From JAWWOL01 sp033851545 (GTDB lineage: Bacteria; Actinomycetota; Actinomycetes; JAWWOL01): DNA of 64,000 nt. Below are positions 36,451 through 46,343 of the stretch, piece after piece. Below the pieces are notes generated by a model, which saw only the letters and a list, made by a program, of their open reading frames with translations, ran no database searches and was not told the DNA's origin. Location: NCBI GenBank assembly GCA_033851545.1, contig JAWWOO010000097.1, positions 29,144-93,143 of the forward strand, read 5' to 3'. How positions within the stretch are numbered: the stretch's first letter is position 1; every line of letters starts with the position of its first letter. The position numbers and the translations under genes are program-made.

Positions 36451-37616
36451 AGGTTGTGTCCGCAGGACGGCCAGGGCGAACGGCCCTGCTGGGCATAGAG
36501 CAGCTTGGCCCGATAGGTCTGCTCGGCCGACGTGGCGTCGCTGGGCAGGCCCCTGCCGCCGACCGCCCGCCAGGTGCCGATGCTGAACTGGTAGAGGCCG
36601 TAGTAACCGCCGTCGACGAGGTGCGGGTTGCCGCCGGACTCGCACTGGGCCAATGCCGACCAGTCGAGCCCTGAGCCCTTGGTGGTCGTCGGGGTGGAGG
36701 TCGGGGTGGAGGTCGGGTGGTGCACGACCGGCCGCGAGACGACCGGCTGCGACACGACCGCCTGCAGGACCACGGGCTTGGGCTTGGTCCCGTACAGCAG
36801 GACTCTCGGCTTGGCGGCGACCACGCGCTCCTGGAGCAGCTTGCGCAGCACCTGGGTGCCGTCGTTCTTCTCGATCCCCCACAGCCGGTAGTGCATCCCG
36901 GCCCTGCCGTTGTGCGCGAGCTCGATCTTGCCGACCGTCAGGTGGGCGTCCGCGACCTTGACGGTCGGGATGCCGATCTTGTTCCGCTGGAGCCACTGCA
37001 GCTTGGCGACCCGGGTGAGCGACACGGTCGTGGCGCTGGTCGGGTAGCTGTCCAAAGGCGGCGAGAGCAGGTCGTACGGGCCCAGCGCCACGCCCTGCTC
37101 GGTGAGCAGCTCGGCGACGGTCGCGGCGGTGGTGGTCACCGTGGTCGCGACGCCGCCGACGACGAACGAGACCCGCTGCGGCCGCCGTACGGTCAGGGAG
37201 AGGCCGCTCATCGGGATCACCCGAGAGCGGCTGGCGGAGACGTAGGCACCGTCGAGACGCAGGCCCAGGGAGTCCGCTGCCTCGGCGAGATCGCCTTGCG
37301 TCGTCCACAGGGTCTTCTGGACACCGTCGAGGGTGAGGGACAGCGGCCGGCCTCTGGCGATCACGATGCGTGAGCCGTCGTGGAGGGCGACGCCCAGCCC
37401 CGGAGCGACCGCGTCGTGCGGGCCGACCGTCAGTCCGGCGTGGTGCAGCGCAGAGGCGACGCTGCCGCCGAACGTGTGCAGCGTGCGCGTCTGACCGTCC
37501 GCGGCGATCGTGACGGTCTTGTCGGCGAGGCTGTAGCCGACGGAGCCGGCGGCCATCGCGGCCAATACACCCACGCGGGCGGCCAGGACGAGAGGACGGC
37601 GCGGCACGCGCTGCAT
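36447..37616 (-). CDS. rpfB: Resuscitation-promoting factor RpfB-type transglycosylase
   Basis: 389 residues from ATG 37616, AGGAG six bases upstream. A membrane-anchored or secreted peptidoglycan lytic enzyme that wakes dormant cells. Single N-terminal hydrophobic anchor (about 9-30), three DUF348 repeats (ADGQTRTLHTFGGSVASALH, LDGVQKTLWTTQGDLAEAAD, VGGVATTVTTTAATVAELLT), a G5 domain, a Pro/Thr-rich linker with short tandem repeats, and a C-terminal Rpf lysozyme-like domain (GLDWSALAQCESGGNP with catalytic Glu, GGYYGLYQFSIGTWRAVGG). Neighbouring tatD and rsmA match the conserved order. Confidence 0.96.
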   Translation of the reverse strand: MQRVPRRPLVLAARVGVLAAMAAGSVGYSLADKTVTIAADGQTRTLHTFGGSVASALHHAGLTVGPHDAVAPGLGVALHDGSRIVIARGRPLSLTLDGVQKTLWTTQGDLAEAADSLGLRLDGAYVSASRSRVIPMSGLSLTVRRPQRVSFVVGGVATTVTTTAATVAELLTEQGVALGPYDLLSPPLDSYPTSATTVSLTRVAKLQWLQRNKIGIPTVKVADAHLTVGKIELAHNGRAGMHYRLWGIEKNDGTQVLRKLLQERVVAAKPRVLLYGTKPKPVVLQAVVSQPVVSRPVVHHPTSTPTSTPTTTKGSGLDWSALAQCESGGNPHLVDGGYYGLYQFSIGTWRAVGGRGLPSDATSAEQTYRAKLLYAQQGRSPWPSCGHNL

Positions 37617-37669
37617 GTCCTACTCCTCTCGCCTGCGGCCGGGCCCGATCTTGGTCACGCTGTCTCGGG

Positions 37670-37699
37670 ACCCTAGCGGGACCTCACGCTCCGTGGCAA
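37670..37699 (-). promoter_or_regulatory. Likely rpfB promoter
   Basis: On the minus strand, TTGCCA (37694-37699), an 18-base spacer and TAGGGT (37670-37675), about 53 bases before the rpfB ATG. No c-di-AMP (ydaO-type) riboswitch could be recognised in the short leader. Confidence 0.45.
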
Positions 37700-37734
37700 T
37701 CCGGGGTCACCGCCGGCACACCGGAGGGCGCGCG

Positions 37735-38586
37735 TCACCAGGTGCCGAAGACCCGCTCACTGTTGGCCGCCAGGGCGGTGCACATGCGCTCGAGCTCGAC
37801 CCCGGCCACCTCGGCCATCGCACGCACGGTGACGGGGATCAAGTAGGGCGCGTTGGGCGCCCCGCGGTGCGGAGCCGGGGTGAGGAAAGGCGCGTCGGTC
37901 TCGACGAGCAGCAGGTCAAGTGGCGCCACGGCGATCGCGTCGCGGAGGTTCTGCGCGTTCCTGAAGGTCATGTTGCCGGCGAAGGAGAGGTAGTAGCCGG
38001 CGTCGGCACAGACGCGGGCCATGTCCGCGTCGCCGGAGTAGCAGTGGAACACCGTACGGTCCGGTGCGCCCTCCTCACGCAGGATCCGGAGGACGTCGGC
38101 ATGGGCGTCGCGGTCGTGGATGACCAGCGCCTTGCCCGACTCCTTGGCGATCGCGATGTGCCGGCGGAACGAGTGCTGCTGCTGCTCCGGGCTCGCGGTC
38201 TCGCGGTAATAGTCCAGACCCGTCTCACCGACCGCCCGCACGTCCGGCAGCCCTGCCAGCCGGGCGATCTCGGCCAGCGCCTCGTCGGTGGACAGGAACG
38301 CCTCGTTGGGGTGGATCGCCACCCCGGCGTAGACGTCCGGGTGCACGGCCGCGACGTCGGCCGACCACTGCGACGTCGCGACGTCGACACCGATCGTGAC
38401 CACCCGGCGCACTCCGACCGCCTGCGCGGCAGCGACGGCCGCGGCCACCGCCTCGTCGGTGGCGCTGCCCATGATGTCGAGGTGGCAGTGCGCGTCGACG
38501 ACCTCGACCGGCAACGGTTCGGGCGCGGCGGGGATGCCACCGGGCCGCTCAGCCTCGCGAGCGGCGACTCCCCCTCGCCTGCTCAC
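37735..38586 (-). CDS. tatD: TatD family metal-dependent hydrolase
   Basis: 283 residues. TatD DNase family: metal-binding VVDAHCHLD, AVGETGLDYYRE, VIHDRDAH, VFHCYSGDA and VETDAPFLTP. The first ~25 residues form an extension before the core; the GTG start overlaps the metG stop (GTGA). Probably acts on DNA 3' ends or D-aminoacyl-tRNA-like substrates, depending on the clade; this cannot be told from sequence. Confidence 0.94.
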   Translation of the reverse strand: MSRRGGVAAREAERPGGIPAAPEPLPVEVVDAHCHLDIMGSATDEAVAAAVAAAQAVGVRRVVTIGVDVATSQWSADVAAVHPDVYAGVAIHPNEAFLSTDEALAEIARLAGLPDVRAVGETGLDYYRETASPEQQQHSFRRHIAIAKESGKALVIHDRDAHADVLRILREEGAPDRTVFHCYSGDADMARVCADAGYYLSFAGNMTFRNAQNLRDAIAVAPLDLLLVETDAPFLTPAPHRGAPNAPYLIPVTVRAMAEVAGVELERMCTALAANSERVFGTW

Positions 38587-40388
38587 GCTTCGGGCTCCCC
38601 TGGCAGGCGCATCCGGTCCAGCTCCTCGTCGACGACCGACGGGTCGAGCTTCTTGAACAGCGGTGTCGGCGGGGCCAGCGGTGCACCCACGCGCACCGGG
38701 GTGGACTCCCAGCGGGCGCCGGTGTCGTAGTCACCCATGAGGACGGGGTAGGAGAAGCCGCCCTCCTCGTCGACCTCGCGCAGCTCCGGCATCGGCGCGA
38801 AGACGCCCTCGCCGCCGAGCATCGCGTGCACCTGCTGCGAGGAGTTGGGCAGGAACGGCGCGAGCAGGGTCTTGGCGTCGTCGATGACCTGCAGCGCGAC
38901 GTGGCAGATCGTCTTCATCCGTTCGGGGTCGGTCTCGCGCAGCTTCCAGGGCGCCTCGTCGGAGAGATACTTGTTCGCCTCGCCGATCACCCGCATCGCC
39001 TCGTTGAGGCCCGACTTCATCCGTGACCGCTCGAGGTCTGCGCCGACCACGGGGAACGCGTCGCGGGTGGCGGCGAGCATCGTCCGGTCGACCTCGGTCA
39101 GCTCGCCGGCGGCCGGGATCGAGCCGACGTTCTTGGCCGTGAACGAGACCATCCGGTTGACCAGGTTGCCCCAGGCGGCGACCAGCTCGTCGTTGTTGCG
39201 CCGGACGAACTCCGACCAGGTGAAGTCGGTGTCCTGGTTCTCCGGGCCGGCCGCCGCGAGGTAGTAGCGCAGGGTGTCGGGGTCATAGCGCTCGAGGAAG
39301 TCGCGGACGTAGATCACGACGTTGCGCGAGGAGGAGAACTTCTTGCCCTCCATGGTGAGGAACTCGCTCGAGACGACCTCGGTCGGGAGCTGGAGACTCC
39401 CGAACCTGCCGGGACCCCCGCCCTTGGCGCCCTTGCCGTCGTAGCCGAGCAGCTCGGCCGGCCAGATCTGCGAGTGGAAGGTGATGTTGTCCTTGCCCAT
39501 GAAGTAGTAGGACTCGGCGTCCGGGGCGGTCCACCACTGCCGCCACGCCTCGGGGTCGCCGGTGCGGGCAGCCCACTCGACGGACGCCGACAGGTAGCCG
39601 ATGACGGCGTCGAACCAGACGTACAGCCGCTTGGAGTCGTTGTCCTCCCAGCCGGGCAGCGGGATCGGCACGCCCCAGTCGATGTCGCGGGTCATCGCCC
39701 GCGGCCGCAGGTCCTCGATCAGGTTCATCGAGAACTTCAGCACGTTGGGGCGCCAGTTCTGGCGCGTCCTGAGCCAGTCGCCCAGCGCCTGCGACAGCGC
39801 CGGCAGGTCGAGGAAGAAATGCTCGGTCTCGACGAACTTCGGCACCTCGCCGTTGATCCGCGAGTGCGGGTTGATCAGGTCGGTGGCGTCGAGCTGGTTG
39901 CCACAGTTGTCGCACTGGTCGCCCCGGGCGCTGTCGTAGCCGCAGATCGGGCAGGTGCCCTCGATGTAGCGGTCGGGCAGGGTCCGTCCGGTCGACGGCG
40001 AGATCGCGCCGCGCGTCGTCTGCTCGATCATGTAGCCGTTCTTGTGCAGGGTCTTGAACATCTCCTGCACGACGGCGTAGTGGTTGCGCGTCGTCGTCCG
40101 CGTGAACAGGTCGTAGGTCAGCCCGAGCGCCTGCAGGTCCTCGGCGATGACCCGGTTGTAGCGGTCGGCCAGCACCTGTGGCGGCACGCCCTCCTGCTCG
40201 GCCTGCACCAGGATGGGCGTGCCGTGCTCGTCCGTCCCGCTCACCATCAATACGTTGTTGCCGGCCATCCGCTGGTAGCGGCTGAAGATGTCGCTGGGGA
40301 CGCCGAAGCCGGCGACGTGGCCGATGTGCCGCGGGCCGTTGGCGTAGGGCCAGGCCACGGCAGTGAGGATGGTTCGCGGGGAAGCCAT
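38583..40388 (-). CDS. metG: Methionyl-tRNA synthetase
   Basis: 601 residues. Class I synthetase: HIGH in YANGPRHIGHVAGFG, KMSKS variant KFSSS, zinc knuckle CPICGYDSARGDQCDNCG, then the anticodon-binding helical domain (FTAKNVGSIP, MRVIGEANKYLSDEAPWKLR). No C-terminal tRNA-binding (Arc1p-like) extension. Divergent from rsmI's neighbour pmt as in mycobacteria; coupled to tatD by a 4-base overlap. Confidence 0.97.
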   Translation of the reverse strand: MASPRTILTAVAWPYANGPRHIGHVAGFGVPSDIFSRYQRMAGNNVLMVSGTDEHGTPILVQAEQEGVPPQVLADRYNRVIAEDLQALGLTYDLFTRTTTRNHYAVVQEMFKTLHKNGYMIEQTTRGAISPSTGRTLPDRYIEGTCPICGYDSARGDQCDNCGNQLDATDLINPHSRINGEVPKFVETEHFFLDLPALSQALGDWLRTRQNWRPNVLKFSMNLIEDLRPRAMTRDIDWGVPIPLPGWEDNDSKRLYVWFDAVIGYLSASVEWAARTGDPEAWRQWWTAPDAESYYFMGKDNITFHSQIWPAELLGYDGKGAKGGGPGRFGSLQLPTEVVSSEFLTMEGKKFSSSRNVVIYVRDFLERYDPDTLRYYLAAAGPENQDTDFTWSEFVRRNNDELVAAWGNLVNRMVSFTAKNVGSIPAAGELTEVDRTMLAATRDAFPVVGADLERSRMKSGLNEAMRVIGEANKYLSDEAPWKLRETDPERMKTICHVALQVIDDAKTLLAPFLPNSSQQVHAMLGGEGVFAPMPELREVDEEGGFSYPVLMGDYDTGARWESTPVRVGAPLAPPTPLFKKLDPSVVDEELDRMRLPGEPEA

Positions 40389-40432
40389 GCCTTGATCCTA
40401 GTAATCCGGGTCAGCGGTTACCCGGCGAGCGG

Positions 40433-41299
40433 TCAGGTCGGGGCCTGCTTGCTGGCCACCACCGCGTCGAAGACGACCCGCTTGGGCAGCCCGAGTCGCG
40501 CGGCGACGGAGGCGATGGCCTCCTTGCGGGTCTCGCCCGCGGCCTCATGCTCCGCGACGATCGAAGCCAGCGCCTCGGTCGACAGCAGCTCGCCGGACAC
40601 GGGCTCCGCCCCGGCGACGACGACCGTGATCTCGCCACGGATGTCGCCCGCGGCCCACTCGGCCAGCTCCGCCAAGCCCCCGCGGCGTACCTCTTCGTAG
40701 GTCTTGGTCAGCTCGCGGCAGACGGCGGCCGAGCGGGCCCCGCCGAACGCGGCGCTAAGGTCCGCTAACGACTCGGCCAGCCGGTGCGGGGCCTCGAAGA
40801 ACACCATGGTCCGCGGCTCTGCGGCCAGGGCGGTCAGCCTGCTCCGGCGCTCGCCGGCTTTGCGGGGCAGGAAGCCCTCGAAGCAGAACCGGTCGCTGGG
40901 CAGCCCGCTCAGTGCCAGCGCCGTCGTGACCGCGGACGGCCCCGGGGCAGCTGTCACGGGGACGCCCGCGCCGACGGCCGCGACCACCAGGCGGTAGCCG
41001 GGGTCGGACACCGACGGCATCCCGGCGTCCGTGACCAGCGCGACCGTACGGCCGGCCAGCAGCTCGTCGACCAGCGCCGGCGTGCGCTCCAGCTCGTTGC
41101 CGTCGAAGTAGGACACCACCCGGCCAGAGATGGTCACCGAGAGGTCGTGGGTGAGCCGGCGCAGCCGCCGGGTGTCCTCGGCGGCGACGATGTCCGCCTT
41201 CGCCAGCCACTCGGCCAGCCGGGGCGAGGCATCGCCCGGGTCACCGATGGGTGCGCCGAGCAGCACCAGGCGACCCACCCGCTGATCGGCAGTGGTCAT
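40433..41299 (-). CDS. rsmI: 16S rRNA (cytidine-1402-2'-O)-methyltransferase
   Basis: 288 residues from ATG 41297-41299, AGGA seven bases upstream. SAM-dependent tetrapyrrole-methylase fold: GRLVLLGAPIGDPGD, ADIVAAEDTRRLRRL, VALVTDAGMPSVSDPGY, APGPSAVTTALALSGLPSDR, FCFEGFLPRK and FFEAPHR. Methylates the 2'-O of C1402 in 16S rRNA. Divergent from pmt with a 38-base gap. Confidence 0.95.
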   Translation of the reverse strand: MTTADQRVGRLVLLGAPIGDPGDASPRLAEWLAKADIVAAEDTRRLRRLTHDLSVTISGRVVSYFDGNELERTPALVDELLAGRTVALVTDAGMPSVSDPGYRLVVAAVGAGVPVTAAPGPSAVTTALALSGLPSDRFCFEGFLPRKAGERRSRLTALAAEPRTMVFFEAPHRLAESLADLSAAFGGARSAAVCRELTKTYEEVRRGGLAELAEWAAGDIRGEITVVVAGAEPVSGELLSTEALASIVAEHEAAGETRKEAIASVAARLGLPKRVVFDAVVASKQAPT

Positions 41300-41337
41300 G
41301 CGCACATCCTGACAGTTCAGCCCATACGATCGGCGGC

Positions 41338-42972
41338 ATGGCCCTCATGACCAGCGTCGACGAGACGCTGCCCGAGCTGCCGCCGGTGACGGCGGCGACG
41401 CTGCGCGAGCGGCTGCTGCCACCGATCATGGGCAGCCGGTGGATGGGCTGGGCCGGCCCGATCGGTGCGACCGTCCTGGCGTTCATCCTGCGGGTCTGGG
41501 GCGTCGGGTCGCCGCATGACGTCATCTTCGACGAGATCTACTACGTGCACGACGCGCTCAACCTGCACGACCATGGGGTCGAGCTCGACTCCACCCACGG
41601 CGATACCAGCCCGGGCTACGTCGTCCACCCACCACTGGGCAAGTGGATGATCTCGCTCGGCTACTACTTCTTCCACGTCCATCAGAGCGCGTTCAACCCG
41701 GCGGCCCCCGACAGCAACGGCAAGATCCCGCCGTTCACCTACGACGGCGCCTTTGCCTGGCGGATCTCCTCGGTCGTCTTCGGCAGCCTGGCGATCCTGT
41801 TCCTGGCCAGGGCCGCCAGGCGGATGTTCCGCTCCAACCTCCTCGGGACCCTGGCCGGCCTGCTGCTGGCCCTGGACGGCCTGGAGTTCGTGCAGAGCCG
41901 GCTGGCGCTGCTCGACATCTTCCTGATGTTCTGGGTGGTCGCCGCGTTCGCCTGCCTGGTCCGCGACCGCGACGACGTACGGGAGCGGTTGGCCGACGCG
42001 GTCGACAGGGGCGAGCTTCCCGGGCCGATGTTCGTCGGGACCGGCCGGCGCCCCTGGCTGCTGCTCACCGGAGTCTGTGTCGGTGCCGCCTGCGCGGTGA
42101 AGTGGGACGGGGTCTGGTTCGTCATCGCGTTCGCCCTGCTCGCGGTGGTCTGGGAGGTGGGTTCCCGGCGTACGGCCGGGGCCCGACCGTGGGCAGGCAC
42201 CCTCCGCCAGGGCCTGTGGCGGATCCCCGCCTGGATGGGCGTCGTCCCGGTCGCTGTCTACACGCTGTCCTGGACCGGCTGGTTCGTGAACAGCAAGTAC
42301 GCCTACCACCACAACGACTTCGTCAAGCCGGGCCAGAACTTCCTGGCACACGCACTAGCGGTGCTGCACGGCTGGATCAAGTACCACCAGGACGCGTTCG
42401 ACTTCCATCGGACGCTCTACTCGTTCCACCCGTACGCGTCGCGGCCGATCTCCTGGCTGTTCCAGGGCAGGCCGGTCGCTTACTACTACACGAGTCCGAC
42501 CAGGGGCCAGAACGGCTGCGGCTACGACAAGTGCGCCCGCGAGGTGCTCGGCGTCGGCACCTCGGCGATCTGGTTCCCGGCGATCATCGCGCTGGTCGTG
42601 ATGCTGTGGTGGAGCATCGCCCGGCGTGACTGGCGGGCCTCGGGCATCATCGTCGGATTCGCCGCGAGCTGGGTCACCTGGCTGCCATTCGCTGCCTACT
42701 TCCCCGGCACCGGCAGCAAGCCCAGGACCAGCTTCATGTTCTACGCGCTGCCCTGCGTGCCGTTCATGGTGCTCGCCATCGTGATGTGCCTCGGCATGGT
42801 CCTCGGCTGCCCGGACGCCTCACCCCGGCGCCGTACGTGGGGAGCTGCCGCAGCCGGGAGCTATGTCCTGCTGGTGGTCGTCGACTTCTGGTTCCTCTAT
42901 CCCATCCTGGCCGGGATCTCCATCTCGGTGCCGGCCTGGCAGCACCGGGTGCTGTTCCCCAGCTGGATCTGA
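41338..42972 (+). CDS. pmt: Protein O-mannosyltransferase (PMT, GT39)
   Basis: 544 residues, about 10-11 membrane helices. Transfers mannose from polyprenyl-phosphate-mannose to Ser/Thr of Sec-exported proteins. The first external loop has the conserved DE (HDVIFDEIYYVHDALN), and YVVHPPLGKWMISLG follows, a PMT landmark. The C-terminal PMT_4TM-like region ends in PAWQHRVLFPSW. TACGAT lies 7 bases before the ATG and there is no Shine-Dalgarno, so the mRNA may be leaderless. Pairing with rsmI is conserved. Confidence 0.94.
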   Translation: MALMTSVDETLPELPPVTAATLRERLLPPIMGSRWMGWAGPIGATVLAFILRVWGVGSPHDVIFDEIYYVHDALNLHDHGVELDSTHGDTSPGYVVHPPLGKWMISLGYYFFHVHQSAFNPAAPDSNGKIPPFTYDGAFAWRISSVVFGSLAILFLARAARRMFRSNLLGTLAGLLLALDGLEFVQSRLALLDIFLMFWVVAAFACLVRDRDDVRERLADAVDRGELPGPMFVGTGRRPWLLLTGVCVGAACAVKWDGVWFVIAFALLAVVWEVGSRRTAGARPWAGTLRQGLWRIPAWMGVVPVAVYTLSWTGWFVNSKYAYHHNDFVKPGQNFLAHALAVLHGWIKYHQDAFDFHRTLYSFHPYASRPISWLFQGRPVAYYYTSPTRGQNGCGYDKCAREVLGVGTSAIWFPAIIALVVMLWWSIARRDWRASGIIVGFAASWVTWLPFAAYFPGTGSKPRTSFMFYALPCVPFMVLAIVMCLGMVLGCPDASPRRRTWGAAAAGSYVLLVVVDFWFLYPILAGISISVPAWQHRVLFPSWI

Positions 42973-43250
42973 GCAGTCTCAAGGGCACCGCCCCGCCAAA
43001 TCGGCTTGGTCAAGTGGTCAGTGCCGCTCCTGTCAGAGACCATGCGCGATCAAGCTGAACGGCCGCTGGGCGATGCCCCCGCAGTGATCGGTGATCGGGC
43101 CGATCATCTGGCTCCCTCGACACGCTTCAACATCGACCATTTGAGCGAAATGGTTGACAGCCGCTCGGCGGTGTTCGAGACTGCGCCCACGTTGTCCTGG
43201 TTTGGGCGCTTACCGGCACCCACTCGGCCCGGCTTTCGATGGAGGCACCC

Positions 43251-46200
43251 GTGCCCGCAACCTGCACGAGACGGCTCAGCAGAGGCAGGCGGGGCACCCT
43301 CGCGGTGCTGTGCTCCGTCGCCCTGTGCGCAGCATCCCTCGGCGGGGTGTCCGTCGCCGGGGCCGCTGCGCAGCTGCCTTCCGCCGTCGCGGCCGCCTCG
43401 GTGCCCGGCACGGGGCCGGGGACCCACGTGCTGGACGACGCGTCGTACCTCACCGGCTTCAACGACAAGCAGTGGTACGAGGACAACGTCCCGTTCGTCG
43501 ACCTGCCGGACAAGACGATTCAGGACGTCTACTACTACCGGTGGCGGACCTGGAAGGAACACCTGCGATACACCAATCCGACCGACGGCTGGATCCTGAC
43601 CGAGTTCCTCGACTGCTGCGGCTATGCAGCGCCGTACCAAGCGGTGGACGCAGCGGCCGGCCATCAGATCAGCGAGGGCCGCTGGGTGCGCAACCAGACC
43701 TACCTCGACGACTACGTGAAGTTCTGGCTCACCGGTCCGGGTGCGGGACCGAAGCCGGCGACCGAGGACGTCAACCCCAGCACGACCGACTGGGCCCACG
43801 AGTACAGCTTCTGGCTGGCGACCGCCGCCTATCAGCGGGCGCAGGTCACGGGCGACTTCTCCGAGCTGACGGCGCTGCTGCCTCAGCTGAAGCGCCAGTA
43901 CAGCGGCTGGGACAAGCAGTTCAACGCCGCGCTGGGCCTCTACTGGTCGGTGCCGGTCTGGGACGCCATGGAATTCTCCGCATCGTCCTACCAGTCGAGT
44001 GACCCGTACCACGGCGGGGCCGGATACCGGCCGACCATCAACTCCTACCAGTACGGCGACGCGATCGCGATCAGCCGGATCGCCGCTATCGCAGGGGATT
44101 CCAGCACTGCCCGGCTCTACGCAGCAAAGGCAGCCGCGCTCAAGGCCGCCATGCAGAAGTGGCTGTGGGACCCGACGCGCGGCTTCTACTACGACATGCC
44201 GCGGGACAACAACCCCAGCCACAGCCTCCTCGACACCCGCGAGGAGATCGGCTTCGTGCCGTGGCAGTTCGGCGCGGCCGACGCCGGCGACAGCTCCGCC
44301 TGGTCGCAGCTGCTCGACCCGCAAGGTTTCGCCGCTGCGTACGGCCCCACGACCGCCGAACGGCGCAGCCCGCTGTTCATGAAGGACGCTGGTGGCTGCT
44401 GCCGCTGGGACGGACCCAGCTGGCCGTTCGCGACCGCGCAGACCCTCACCGGTCTGGCCAACCAGCTCGACGACTACCCGGCCCAGACCGCGATCACGAG
44501 CGCGGACTACGTCAACGCCTTGGAAACGTACGCCAAGACCCAGTCCCGCAACGGGTCGCCGTACATCGCCGAGGCGCACTCCCCCGATGACCCGAGCTGG
44601 CTCTATGACGGCTTCAACCACAGCGAGGACTACAACCACTCCACGTTCAACGACCTGGTCCTCTCCGGCCTGATGGGCATCCGGGCCCAGGACGGCGCCA
44701 ACCTCCGGCTGCAGCCGCTCGTCCCCGCCAGCTGGGACCACTATGCAGTCGAGAACGTGCCCTACCACGGTCACAACGTGACCGTGCTGTGGGACCGCGA
44801 CGGGACGCACTATGGGCACGGTGCCGGGATGCGGGTGTACGTCGACGGCACCCTCGTCCGCTCGTCGCCAACGGTGACCGCCATGACGGTGCCGGTCGGT
44901 CAGAGCGCCACCGGAGCCCTGTCCACCGCGGCAGTCAACCTTGCCAATGACGCTGCTAACCCGTTGCAGCAGGGCTTCCCGAAGCCGATCGCCTCCTACA
45001 CCTGGCGCTTCGACAACCCGTGGAACGGCATCGACGGCAAGCTGTGGTTCAACGAGGTCCCGGAGAACACCCGCTGGACCAACTACTCCTCACCGAACGC
45101 GCAGGACTACTACGGCGTCGATTTCGGCGTGCCCACCTCCGTCAGCGACATCCGCTGGTACGGCTACGACGACGGCGGGGGCGTACGCCCAGCCGCCGCG
45201 TACCAGCTGCAGTATCTCGCCGCCGACGGGTGGCGTGACGTGCCGAACCAGACGCGGGAGTCGGCACCACCGGTGGGCAACGGCCTCAACCGGATCACCT
45301 TCCCTGCGGTGTCCACCAGCCAGGTGCGGCTGCTGTTCACCAATCCGCCCGGAGCGTTCGTCGGTGTCAGCGAGCTGCAGTCCTGGTCGCAGTCGAGCAA
45401 GGCCGCGACGGTCACTGTCGGCCCCGTCGGCAGCGACGGCGCCCTGGCCGTCAAGGGACCGACGTCCGTTGCGGTCACGGTGACGAACTCGGCGGCGCAC
45501 AAGCTGACGGGGGCATCGGTCTCTGTGGCCGTGCCAGCTGGATGGACCGTCAGCCCGGCCGGTCCCACCTCGGCGACGACAATCGCACCTGGCGGGTCAG
45601 CGGTGTTCCACTTCATCGTCTCGGCGCCTGCCGGGGCCTCGGGTACGGACACGGATCTCGTGGCCACGGCGAGGTACGCGACGGCTGAGCAGGTCGCTGC
45701 CACCACCCACACCCGGCAGCGGCTGACCGTCGCCTTCGACCCGGCTGCGTTCCCGACGCAGGTAGCCTCCGACGACTTCAGCACCGACTCCCTCGCCGAC
45801 TACACGGCCTTGCAGCCCTTCCCCAACGAAGTCGTTCCCGCTCTTTCCGCCGGAGCCGGCCGGCTCACGGCCAGCGCAGCGCAGCCGTTCTTCACCCTGC
45901 TCGATCGCGGAGTCAGTCCTTCGTCGACCCGGTCGGTCGTCATCGTCGACCCCGCGCAGTTCATCGGCACGGCCAGCCGGGAGGACAGCATCTTCGTCGG
46001 GTTGGTGCGGGACAGTGGGACCTACGTCGGGGCCTGGTACAACAACCACGCACAGTCCAGCGGCATCGATGTCCGGGTCAATGGGCAGCTCCAGCCCACC
46101 GGCTCTGCCGGCTATCAACCACATCAGGTCATCGTGCCGGGCGACCGCTTCGCGCTGCAGGTCAACGGCTCCACCGTCAGCTCGTGGGCCGAGCACGACG

Positions 46201-46343
46201 GAGCGTGGACTCGAGTGGCGTCGACGGACACTGCGCCGGCTGTCAGCGGTACCGACCTGGCCGGGTACCACGCGATGTTCGGCTTGCGCGGCGACTCAGG
46301 CCAGCTCGCGGCAAGCCGATTCGAGGTCAGGACCGCGCCGTAG
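43251..46343 (+). CDS. Large secreted multidomain glycoside hydrolase (GH63/MGH1-like)
   Basis: 1030 residues from GTG 43251 with GGAGG five bases upstream (an ATG at 43239 would contain that site). Signal peptide of about 45 residues. The catalytic part (about 60-540) is an (alpha/alpha)6-type glucosidase/mannosidase region: WILTEFLDCCGYAAPYQAVD, DWAHEYSFWLATAAYQRAQV, EEIGFVPWQFG, CRWDGPSWPFATAQTLTGLA and NHSEDYNHSTFNDLV. It is followed by a discoidin-like region, an NEW3/CARDB-like module (about 725-815) and a LamG-like C-terminal module. The substrate is an alpha-linked polysaccharide or glycan, not identified. The gap 42973-43250 before it has a TTGACA near 43154 and no gene. Confidence 0.85.
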   Translation: MPATCTRRLSRGRRGTLAVLCSVALCAASLGGVSVAGAAAQLPSAVAAASVPGTGPGTHVLDDASYLTGFNDKQWYEDNVPFVDLPDKTIQDVYYYRWRTWKEHLRYTNPTDGWILTEFLDCCGYAAPYQAVDAAAGHQISEGRWVRNQTYLDDYVKFWLTGPGAGPKPATEDVNPSTTDWAHEYSFWLATAAYQRAQVTGDFSELTALLPQLKRQYSGWDKQFNAALGLYWSVPVWDAMEFSASSYQSSDPYHGGAGYRPTINSYQYGDAIAISRIAAIAGDSSTARLYAAKAAALKAAMQKWLWDPTRGFYYDMPRDNNPSHSLLDTREEIGFVPWQFGAADAGDSSAWSQLLDPQGFAAAYGPTTAERRSPLFMKDAGGCCRWDGPSWPFATAQTLTGLANQLDDYPAQTAITSADYVNALETYAKTQSRNGSPYIAEAHSPDDPSWLYDGFNHSEDYNHSTFNDLVLSGLMGIRAQDGANLRLQPLVPASWDHYAVENVPYHGHNVTVLWDRDGTHYGHGAGMRVYVDGTLVRSSPTVTAMTVPVGQSATGALSTAAVNLANDAANPLQQGFPKPIASYTWRFDNPWNGIDGKLWFNEVPENTRWTNYSSPNAQDYYGVDFGVPTSVSDIRWYGYDDGGGVRPAAAYQLQYLAADGWRDVPNQTRESAPPVGNGLNRITFPAVSTSQVRLLFTNPPGAFVGVSELQSWSQSSKAATVTVGPVGSDGALAVKGPTSVAVTVTNSAAHKLTGASVSVAVPAGWTVSPAGPTSATTIAPGGSAVFHFIVSAPAGASGTDTDLVATARYATAEQVAATTHTRQRLTVAFDPAAFPTQVASDDFSTDSLADYTALQPFPNEVVPALSAGAGRLTASAAQPFFTLLDRGVSPSSTRSVVIVDPAQFIGTASREDSIFVGLVRDSGTYVGAWYNNHAQSSGIDVRVNGQLQPTGSAGYQPHQVIVPGDRFALQVNGSTVSSWAEHDGAWTRVASTDTAPAVSGTDLAGYHAMFGLRGDSGQLAASRFEVRTAP

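Noticed and set aside
36680..36770. Tandem repeat in the rpfB linker as a mobile or CRISPR-like repeat
   Set aside because: It encodes the PTST/VVSQP-type linker of RpfB; short, irregular and inside a gene.
37617..37734. c-di-AMP riboswitch before rpfB
   Set aside because: The 118-base leader is too short and no ydaO-type core could be recognised.
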